Made by a program: the position numbers and the translations under genes. Shown here piece by piece: positions 39,545-46,792 of a stretch of 64,000 bases of DNA. Positions within the stretch are counted from its first letter, which is position 1. Each line of letters begins with the position of its first letter. The stretch is from Cryptobacterium curtum DSM 15641 (GTDB lineage Bacteria > Actinomycetota > Coriobacteriia > Coriobacteriales > Eggerthellaceae): the NCBI RefSeq assembly GCF_000023845.1, contig NC_013170.1, positions 1,218,501-1,282,500 of the forward strand, in the 5' to 3' direction. Under the pieces are notes generated by a model. The model was not told where the DNA came from. It worked only from the letters and a program-made list of their open reading frames with translations, and made no database searches.

Positions 39545-41563
39545 ATGTTAGAATTTCTCCCTATGGAAAAGCCGCTCACATCCCCTGGTACCGATACATC
39601 TCCTGTCACAGAGACATCCCCTGCTGTAGATATGCTATCCAGCACAGATACGCCATGCGTTACCGATACATCACCTGGTGTAGATGCGTCAACTGTTATC
39701 AATGCATCACCCACAAACGAAAAACCCACTATCGAGGGGCTTATCACAGATATTATCCAAGCACTGAAAAGCTCTCGTGAACTTGATGCGCGAAAACTGG
39801 AATCTCTGATCGCACGCTATAATCGCGCATGGCATAGCCCAGAGCGCCACTTTGCAAAACGACAGTTGCTACCGGCCTATCAGCGCATGAAGCGCGAGCA
39901 CGAAGATCTCTGGCGCACCTGGCATATCAGCGAACAAGATGAGGCTTATCTTATTGGTATTTTACAGATGAAACCCCGCCGCAGCGCATCAGGTGTGGCC
40001 ACCATCACTGTTATTACTAAGCCACATGCCTGTGCGAGCGCGTGTCTCTACTGTCCCAACGATGTACGCATGCCAAAAAGTTACCTCTTCAAAGAGCCTG
40101 CCTGCCAACGTGCCGAACGTAACTTCTTTGACCCATACCTGCAGGTTGCAAGTCGCCTTGAAGCGCTGCACGAGATGGGTCATGCAACCGACAAGATTGA
40201 GCTGATTGTTTTAGGGGGCACCTGGAGCGATTATCCACGCAGCTATAGAACCTGGTATGCTCGTGAACTGTTCCGCGCTCTCAACGACAGCCCCACCGAG
40301 CGTCAAGAGTGCTGCAATACGCGACGCACTGCCTATAAGAAATCTGCTATCGGTTGCGAAGCTGCGGAACTTGCACAGCAGTGCGAACCCGTCCAAGCTC
40401 TTGTTAACGCTGGACAGATTACCTATAACGAAGCAGTCGGTTGTCTGTTTGGACCGCAATCTTCTTGGGGCACTACCGCAAGCTGGCAACAGACTTGCCA
40501 AGAAGACCTCTTCGCTGAACATATCCGCAACGAAACGGCAGATCACCGCTGTGTCGGATTAGTAGTAGAAACACGTCCCGATGCCATCAGCGCCGAAAGT
40601 TTACACGCTTTACGGGAAATCGGCTGCACAAAAGTACAGATCGGCGTCCAAAGTACCCGCGACGAAATTCTCGCCGCAAACGATCGCGGCATTACCACAG
40701 CCACCATCAAGCAGGCTTTTCGCCTTTTGAGAGTGTTTGGATTCAAAATCCATGCTCACTTTATGGTAAATCTCTTGGGTTCAACACCCGCCGACGACAA
40801 GCGCGACTATGCCTGCTTCGCCGATACACCCGCTTTTCGCCCTGACGAAGTAAAACTCTACCCCTGCGCCCTCATTGAAGGGACTGGTCTTATGGCGCAT
40901 TGGGAAAAAGGGACATGGCGCCCCTATTCTGAAGATGAGCTTGTCGACGTACTCACTGCAGATGTGCTGGCTACCCCTGCTTACACGCGCCTTTCCCGTA
41001 TGATCAGAGATATATCAACCCAGGATATTGTTGCGGGCAATAAAAAACCCAACTTGCGTCAAATGGTAGAAGAACGCCTACGCACCGACGGTTATCACGA
41101 AGCTATCCGCGAGATCCGTTTCCGCGAAATCAATCGCGAAACCGTTGACATAAATAAACTTACGCTAAAAGAAATCGTCTACCAAACCGAGGTATCCGAA
41201 GAACATTTCTTACAGTGGGTTGACCCCACTGACCGTATCGCTGGCTTTTTACGCCTGTCACTTCCCTATAAAAGCTATATCACTGCACACGCTGGTGAAA
41301 TCCCTATATACGCCGGTGAAGCCATGATTCGCGAAGTGCATGTATATGGCGTGGCAGCGCACTTACATCACACCGATGCGGGCGTGCAGCATCTGGGACT
41401 CGGCCGCCAACTGGTCGAACAAGCATGTATTATTGCCGCAAAAGCAGGTTTTACTAAGTTGAATGTTATCAGTGCTATTGGCACGCGCGAATACTATCGA
41501 CGCCTTAGTTTTTATGACAATGGCCTCTATCAGCAGCGCAATTTACTTGAACCAACAAAATAA
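39545..41563 (+). CDS. elp3: Elp3-type radical-SAM/GNAT tRNA uridine-34 modification enzyme
   Basis: Predicted to add a carboxymethyl-type group to wobble uridine. The radical-SAM domain has the cluster cysteines in HACASACLYC (near residue 163), then KSYL..EPA and the Elp3 hallmarks LVVETRPDAIS, CTKVQIGVQS and HAHFMVNLLGSTP. The C-terminal GNAT domain (about 560-670) shows REVHVYG, QHLGLGRQLV and YYRRLSFYDNG. Residues 7-60 are low-complexity (Thr, Ser, Pro, Asp) with repeats like TDTSP and have no counterpart in known Elp3. Residues about 245-310 hold another insert. Start ATG 39545 or 39563; neither has a strong ribosome site. Confidence 0.92.
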   Translation: MLEFLPMEKPLTSPGTDTSPVTETSPAVDMLSSTDTPCVTDTSPGVDASTVINASPTNEKPTIEGLITDIIQALKSSRELDARKLESLIARYNRAWHSPERHFAKRQLLPAYQRMKREHEDLWRTWHISEQDEAYLIGILQMKPRRSASGVATITVITKPHACASACLYCPNDVRMPKSYLFKEPACQRAERNFFDPYLQVASRLEALHEMGHATDKIELIVLGGTWSDYPRSYRTWYARELFRALNDSPTERQECCNTRRTAYKKSAIGCEAAELAQQCEPVQALVNAGQITYNEAVGCLFGPQSSWGTTASWQQTCQEDLFAEHIRNETADHRCVGLVVETRPDAISAESLHALREIGCTKVQIGVQSTRDEILAANDRGITTATIKQAFRLLRVFGFKIHAHFMVNLLGSTPADDKRDYACFADTPAFRPDEVKLYPCALIEGTGLMAHWEKGTWRPYSEDELVDVLTADVLATPAYTRLSRMIRDISTQDIVAGNKKPNLRQMVEERLRTDGYHEAIREIRFREINRETVDINKLTLKEIVYQTEVSEEHFLQWVDPTDRIAGFLRLSLPYKSYITAHAGEIPIYAGEAMIREVHVYGVAAHLHHTDAGVQHLGLGRQLVEQACIIAAKAGFTKLNVISAIGTREYYRRLSFYDNGLYQQRNLLEPTK

Positions 41564-41787
41564 GCTGCTCCAAATGCAACGATAGCCACTCACGCCGTGA
41601 GCATCAGAGGCCGCTGGGTCGGCACCACAATGAAGACACTAAACTGAAGGCACCACGCTTGGTAATCTCCTTGCGTACACAAAAGCAGATCGCGCGCCTT
41701 CACCTGCCGCGTATGGACTCGTCTTTGAACAGATCGATTTTCCTTTTAAACATTGCGCTACAATAGCAAGGCTTGAAAGGGGGACCC

Positions 41788-42759
41788 ATGATTGAATGCC
41801 TGAAAACTACTCTGGTAGGCACCGACTTGCTAACACAGCCCATAACTACTCCGGAGCCAGGCTGTTGGATTAACGTTGTCTCCCCCGATTCAAACGATCG
41901 CGACTGGTTGCTCAATCAGGTTGACATCGCCCCTGAATTTGTCCGATCTGCTTTCGACGATGAAGAGTCTTCGCATATCGACTACGATGACGATGCAAAT
42001 CAGACGCTTATTATTGTCGACTGTCCGTTCGTAGAAGATGCTTCTGAAGCGGAAGACCCGGACATCGTGCAATATGATACACATCCGCTCTCGTTTATCT
42101 TTCTGCCCGAAAAAGATATGCTCGTTACTGTTAGTCTGCGCGAAAACGCAATTGTGTCGCAATTTGCGAGCGGACATGGAGTGCGAAGGATGAACACCAA
42201 CCAGCGCACGCGGCTCTTCCTTCAGATATTCTTGCGTATCTCTCAACGCTACGTCATTTACCTGCGCAATATCGACCGTCAGTTCAACCGTATCGAAGCA
42301 AGTTTGCGCCGTGACCTACGCAACAGCGAACTCATTAAGATGCTTGGTTTCGAGAAGTCGCTCGTTTATTTTTCCACATCGCTTAAAGCCGATGAAGCAA
42401 CACTCACTAAGGTCAGTAGCGGACGAGCAGTGCGACTTTACGAAGACGATCGCGATCTACTTGACGATGTTTTTATCGAACTGCGCCAGGCTATCGAGAT
42501 GAGCGCTATCTACACGAACATTCTTGATGGCACCATGGATACGTTCGCCAGTGTTATTAGCAATAATCTCAACATCACCATGCGCACACTGACCATTATT
42601 ACGTTGGTGCTCGCCATCCCAACGATGGTGTTTAGTTTCTATGGTATGAATGTAAGCGACCTGCCAGCTGCCGATACATTTGCATTCCCCATTATCTGCG
42701 CCCTTATCGGTTGCGGTATAGCAGCTATCTTTTTCTGGCGAAGCCGTCTCTTTAAATAG
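41788..42759 (+). CDS. corA: CorA-family Mg2+/divalent cation channel
   Basis: A pentameric inner-membrane Mg2+ channel. A large acidic and helical cytoplasmic domain is followed by two C-terminal membrane segments. The selectivity motif YGMN sits at the end of the first of these. The protein ends in basic RSRLFK. ATG 41788 was chosen because AAAGGGGGA lies just upstream; a TTG at 41773 would add five residues. Length is 323. Mg2+, Co2+ or Ni2+ preference is not visible. Confidence 0.93.
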   Translation: MIECLKTTLVGTDLLTQPITTPEPGCWINVVSPDSNDRDWLLNQVDIAPEFVRSAFDDEESSHIDYDDDANQTLIIVDCPFVEDASEAEDPDIVQYDTHPLSFIFLPEKDMLVTVSLRENAIVSQFASGHGVRRMNTNQRTRLFLQIFLRISQRYVIYLRNIDRQFNRIEASLRRDLRNSELIKMLGFEKSLVYFSTSLKADEATLTKVSSGRAVRLYEDDRDLLDDVFIELRQAIEMSAIYTNILDGTMDTFASVISNNLNITMRTLTIITLVLAIPTMVFSFYGMNVSDLPAADTFAFPIICALIGCGIAAIFFWRSRLFK

Positions 42760-42787
42760 CTACTCTCAATAGTTTCATCAGATAGCA

Positions 42788-43138
42788 TTAAATAGCGCTT
42801 AAGCGCTCTTCGGAAGTCACCACAGGTGCAGATGCTTGCCGTAAGAGGCGCTTCTTCATTGTCCATGTTAGTAAAAACGACAAATTAACAATAACAAACA
42901 CGCTACCGCAGTTGTGTACCAACGCCCCTGTTACGGGGTCAAGCACTGCCGTAATAGCCAATATAATGGCAACAAAATTGAGAAGCATTGAAAAGGTCAG
43001 ATTTGCTTTGATAACACGCATCATGTGACGTGAAAGCGCCGTGAGGTGAACAAGGCCATCAATACGATCCTCCATGATTGCAATATCAGCCTGAACAGAT
43101 AGCTCATTGATATCTTGCGCTATTTGATGCTTCAACAA
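42788..43138 (-). pseudogene. C-terminal remnant of a heavy-metal P-type ATPase
   Basis: The 116 residues match only the end of a P1B ATPase: ADIAIMEDRIDGLVHLTALS (after the GDGIND region), MRVIKANLTFSMLLNFVAII, then ALVHNCGSVFVIVNLSFLLTW. The DKTGT, CPx and TGE motifs are missing, and the upstream 60 bases before mtnN cannot hold them. The frame is intact, so a short two-helix membrane protein could still be made. A decayed pump is the simplest reading. Confidence 0.75.
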
Positions 43139-43201
43139 CAGCTATCAAATAAAAGCGGTGTCGATCTTCAATGAAGGGGCAAAGTATAAGGAAGGCTCTA
43201 G

Positions 43202-43930
43202 CTACTGATAGTCATGCAGCGGCATATCCGCCAGAAAACGCTCGACGATAAGGGCACTTCGATGCGCTGCCTTTTCTTCAAAGACCGGATACGCCTCAGC
43301 ATCGCTTCCATCAGCTTTATCTGATATAGCCCGAATAATGCTAAAGGGAATCCCATTTGCATGGCATGCTTGTGCAATGGCTGCGCCTTCCATTTCACAA
43401 CAACACGCACCAAATGCATGCGCGATATAGTGCTTATCGTCGTCGGAACAGATAAACCTATCCCCTGTCGCAATGCGCCCTCGTTGTATCGAAATTTCAG
43501 GCACTGCCGCGCGGGCAGCGGCTGCTACCGCATCGCTAAGTTCCCCATCAACTGGAAAGATGGCACTTGGCAAACCAGGAACCTGTCCCGGTGCATAGCC
43601 GAGTTTTGTCACATCCATATCGTGCTGTACACAATCAAGAGCCACAACCACATCGCCAATATCGAGCGTCGCATCAAGCGAGCCCGCCGCACCAGTGTTG
43701 ATAATATGGGTTACCTCGAAATGGTCGACCAATACCTGCGTACACAACGCCGCGTTTACCTTGCCGACACCACATCGCACCACAACACATGGAACGCCCG
43801 CGATAATTCCCTGGCAGTATGGTGCTCCAGCAACAAACACCGTTTCGCGGTTGTCCATATGCTCTTGTAAAAGGGTAACTTCGACATCCATAGCACCAAT
43901 GATGCCAACAATAACAGGACAATCCTTCAT
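43202..43930 (-). CDS. mtnN: MtnN, methylthioadenosine/S-adenosylhomocysteine nucleosidase
   Basis: Cleaves SAH to S-ribosylhomocysteine and adenine (and MTA likewise). It has GIIGAMDVEVTLL at the start, HIINTGAAGSLD, the catalytic Glu region CCEMEGAAIAQACHANGIPF, and the Asp in RAISDKADGS. Length is 242. It lies 12 bases after luxS, so the two steps of SAH recycling are co-expressed. Confidence 0.96.
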   Translation of the reverse strand: MKDCPVIVGIIGAMDVEVTLLQEHMDNRETVFVAGAPYCQGIIAGVPCVVVRCGVGKVNAALCTQVLVDHFEVTHIINTGAAGSLDATLDIGDVVVALDCVQHDMDVTKLGYAPGQVPGLPSAIFPVDGELSDAVAAAARAAVPEISIQRGRIATGDRFICSDDDKHYIAHAFGACCCEMEGAAIAQACHANGIPFSIIRAISDKADGSDAEAYPVFEEKAAHRSALIVERFLADMPLHDYQ

Positions 43931-43942
43931 GCGCGCCTGCCT

Positions 43943-44428
43943 TTACACTGGATAGGATAGGTGGTCTGCATCAATACCCTCAAGGGTGCTATCAAGAAAC
44001 CGCTGTGCCCACCATTGTGCTTGAGGTAAGTCGCTGTCATGGTAATTGCCGCATTCTTCAGGGCGTGCACCAGGCACTTCGCCATTAAAGTCACGCACAA
44101 ACACACAGAAACGCTTTAGCAATCCAACGATTTCACGTGAGGAAACCGTACCGAATACCAGGAGATAGAACCCTGTGCGACAACCCATAGGCCCAAAGTA
44201 GACTATTCGGCTTCCCCATTCGGCATCATTGCGCATGAATGTTGCCCCCAGATGCTCGAGGCAATGCACAGCAGCAGTATCCATCACGGGCTCTCGGTTT
44301 GGTGCTGTCATGCGAATATCGAACGTCGTTACAACTGCACCAGTTTCTACATCAACGTCTTCGCGTGAAACATATACACCTGGTTCGAGTGTAAGATGGT
44401 CGACAGTAAAGCTTGCAATCTTATCCAT
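43943..44428 (-). CDS. luxS: LuxS, S-ribosylhomocysteine lyase
   Basis: Converts S-ribosylhomocysteine to homocysteine and DPD, the autoinducer-2 precursor. The Fe2+ site is seen as HCLEH (HxxEH) and a third ligand in ECGNYHD, with the catalytic Cys in GPMGCRTGFYLL. ATG 44428 gives 161 residues, the family size, and has AAGGGGAG seven bases upstream. The frame runs open to 44584 only because it crosses the 34-bp tandem repeats. It forms an operon with mtnN. Confidence 0.97.
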   Translation of the reverse strand: MDKIASFTVDHLTLEPGVYVSREDVDVETGAVVTTFDIRMTAPNREPVMDTAAVHCLEHLGATFMRNDAEWGSRIVYFGPMGCRTGFYLLVFGTVSSREIVGLLKRFCVFVRDFNGEVPGARPEECGNYHDSDLPQAQWWAQRFLDSTLEGIDADHLSYPV

Positions 44429-44439
44429 AAAATAACTCC

Positions 44440-44540
44440 CCTTGCGTAGAGTTCCGTTCCTGATGACAAGACCCCTTGTGTGGACTTCTATCCCTGATAG
44501 TAAAATCCCTTGTATGGGCTTCCGCTCGTAGCAGCAAATC
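44440..44540 (-). repeat. Three degenerate 34-bp tandem repeats in the luxS leader
   Basis: Units start at 44440, 44474 and 44508, each beginning CCTTG(C/T)(G/A)T(A/G)G on the plus strand; the last is 33 bases. The unit nearest the gene contributes its AAGG to the luxS ribosome site. The repeats are only partly conserved. They may be remnants of slippage or serve as a leader structure. Confidence 0.75.
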
Positions 44541-44666
44541 GTAATAACAAGAAGACAGTATACCTTGATGCCCAAACGCAACAATGAGGATAGATACGTT
44601 TAACCACGAACGCAGCCTGACCGCAAAGTATAGCCCCGCTGCTCAAATACAACAGCGGAGGTAGAG

Positions 44667-46589
44667 CTATTCGGCGGTATCCAAAACCTCTTCTATACGT
44701 GCAAGCGCATTGATGATATTACGACGCGACAAACATCCAACTAGTTTGCCATCGCGTGTAACCGGAACCTTTTTAATGCGCTTTGTGGAAAGTGCCTTGA
44801 ATACATCTTCAGGATCGCCATCTGAATCCACCGTCACCACATTCTTCGTGGCAATACGCATGACATCAAGGCTAACGAGTTCTTTCATTCGATCAAGAAA
44901 CCCATCCGATTCCATCATCGTAAAGTAGTTAGTACCGTCGGTGTAGCATGCATCTTGTTTTATTAAATACTTGAGTACATCGCCATCGGACAAAAAGCCA
45001 ACAACTCGCTTATCGTCATCTACAATCGGTACCCCATTCGTGTCGTTAGCACGCATGGCATCAATTGCCTCGCGCACGCTGCTCCCCACGGTTACATATG
45101 GTGACTGCGCATTCATCACATCAGAAACCAACCAGGGGCGCTCAAGGCCAGGGATCAAATCAGCTTGTCCAACAGTGTCAACTGGCTGCGATACAGCACT
45201 TGTATCTTCGCCGGGACGGTCACGCACAAACAGCAGGATACCTACCGACACAATAAGCAGCAGCACGCACATGCCAATAAAGGCGATATGCACCCCCACA
45301 AATGTTGTCGTAGTTTCATCGACCCCCTGCGGCGCAAACACGCTCGAAAGGGCTGTCAAACTCACAATAAAGGCAGTACCAAACGAAGCGCCCACCTGAT
45401 TCATAGTGGACGAAAGAGCATTGCCATGCTGTACCACACTATTGTCGAGTGAATTGATGCCCCACGTATTGAGCGGTGTAATAAGAAACTGGATACCAAT
45501 AGACATAGCGGTATACACCACGGTGACTATCAGGATCGGCATGCTCATCGAGAACATTGTCAAGCCGATTGCAGCAGCGGTTAAAAACAGAGCGCCAAAT
45601 ACCGCTAGTCCGCGCACGCCGCGCTTATCGAAAAGTCGACCAGCTGCCAATCCACAAACAGCACCAAGCAGCGCACCAGGCAGCATAAGCAAACCGGAAA
45701 CAGTCGCAGTTTCACCCATAACCTGCTGCACGTAAAGCGGCAAGACCACTTCAGATCCAACTAGAGCCGCCTCAAGTATGGCAATAAGAATAACAACCGT
45801 GCGAAAACGCCGTTCTTTCAGTACCTGGATGCGCAGTAGAGGTACCTCGAGCTTTGTCTGTCGGCGCGCAAATACCGCCAAAAGCACGATGCCTACCGCA
45901 ATTAAAGCAGCGGGAATCATCCATGTATCTGCCGAAGTGGAAAGCGAAATACCCGTCAGCAGACTGAGCATGCCCACAAGCAAGAGAACAACCGAAGGTT
46001 TGTCAAACGGAACACGTTCAAAGTTGGTAGGAATGTGCAGAGAAAACGATGCAAATAGAACAACAATGGCACCAAGCACGGCCACGATCACAAACAACAT
46101 CCGCCAGCCAACAGAGTCAACAAGCAAACCAGAAAGCGACGGCCCAATTGCTGGCGCAAAGCTGATGATAAGGCCGATAACTCCCATAGCTGCTCCGCGG
46201 TTTTCGCGCGGAAATACTAACAGCACCAGCGTAAACGACATCGGCATAATAATGCCGGTTGCCATAGCCATCATGACACGCGCTAAAAGAATCACCCAGA
46301 AGTTTGGTGCCACCGCTGCCACTACAGCCGCAACCGAGAACCACGCAATGCCAGCCATAAACAGCCGACGAGAAGAAAAACGCCCAATAAAAAAGGCATT
46401 CAGCGGAATAACGACCGCTTCCACCAGGGCATAACCACTCGTTAACCACTGAACCGTTGTGGCATCAACGCCGGTATCGCGCATGATGTGAGGCAGAGCC
46501 GGCGAAAGCATCGTCATGTTGAGCACAACCAAAAGCGCTCCCGAAAGGATGACTGCCACCATCATTTTCTGTTGCCGCGTTAAATCCAT
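44667..46589 (-). CDS. DHA2-type MFS transporter fused to a CBS-domain pair
   Basis: A 14-segment EmrB/QacA-like proton-driven drug exporter: MTMLSPALPHIMRDTGVD, WLTSGYALVEAVVIPLNAF, the motif A region FFIGRFSSRRLF, and PAIGPSLSGLLVD. The last about 150 residues are two CBS domains (VSDVMNAQSPYVTVGSSVR, GVPIVDDDKRVVGFLSDGD, KVPVTRDGKLVGCLSRRN), which usually bind adenine nucleotides. Such a fusion is unusual for an MFS pump and suggests control by ATP, AMP or c-di-AMP. ATG 46589 has GAAAGGGCGG upstream; 46679 would add 30 residues. The substrate is unknown. Confidence 0.9.
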   Translation of the reverse strand: MDLTRQQKMMVAVILSGALLVVLNMTMLSPALPHIMRDTGVDATTVQWLTSGYALVEAVVIPLNAFFIGRFSSRRLFMAGIAWFSVAAVVAAVAPNFWVILLARVMMAMATGIIMPMSFTLVLLVFPRENRGAAMGVIGLIISFAPAIGPSLSGLLVDSVGWRMLFVIVAVLGAIVVLFASFSLHIPTNFERVPFDKPSVVLLLVGMLSLLTGISLSTSADTWMIPAALIAVGIVLLAVFARRQTKLEVPLLRIQVLKERRFRTVVILIAILEAALVGSEVVLPLYVQQVMGETATVSGLLMLPGALLGAVCGLAAGRLFDKRGVRGLAVFGALFLTAAAIGLTMFSMSMPILIVTVVYTAMSIGIQFLITPLNTWGINSLDNSVVQHGNALSSTMNQVGASFGTAFIVSLTALSSVFAPQGVDETTTTFVGVHIAFIGMCVLLLIVSVGILLFVRDRPGEDTSAVSQPVDTVGQADLIPGLERPWLVSDVMNAQSPYVTVGSSVREAIDAMRANDTNGVPIVDDDKRVVGFLSDGDVLKYLIKQDACYTDGTNYFTMMESDGFLDRMKELVSLDVMRIATKNVVTVDSDGDPEDVFKALSTKRIKKVPVTRDGKLVGCLSRRNIINALARIEEVLDTAE

Positions 46590-46792
46590 ACAAATATCCG
46601 CCCTTTCAGAGCTTGTTGCAGACGCTTCTGCGTTTCGTCGTTCTATTGTTCTTTGGTATAGCGAGAAGATAACCCGCACATGAACTCAGAGGACACTGTA
46701 ACGCAATCCAGTTGCCGCCGCGAATATTGCATATCCTAGCGTTATGGTTTCGTCATATTAATGCGTGCTGAGTGCCAAGCAATGCGTGCATT

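Noticed and set aside
44440-44540. CRISPR array
   Set aside because: The units are contiguous tandem repeats with no unique spacers, and no cas genes are near.
44429-44584. N-terminal extension of LuxS by 52 residues
   Set aside because: It is only the 34-bp repeats read in frame. The strong ribosome site and family length place the start at 44428.
44636-44658. Terminator after the MFS-CBS gene
   Set aside because: CCGCTG/CAGCGG makes a 6-bp stem with an 11-base loop and no U-tract, too weak to call.
45778-46434. 218-codon open frame on the plus strand
   Set aside because: It lies antisense inside the MFS transporter gene, has Thr/Ala/Ile-rich composition with no domain, and arises from the codon pattern of membrane helices.
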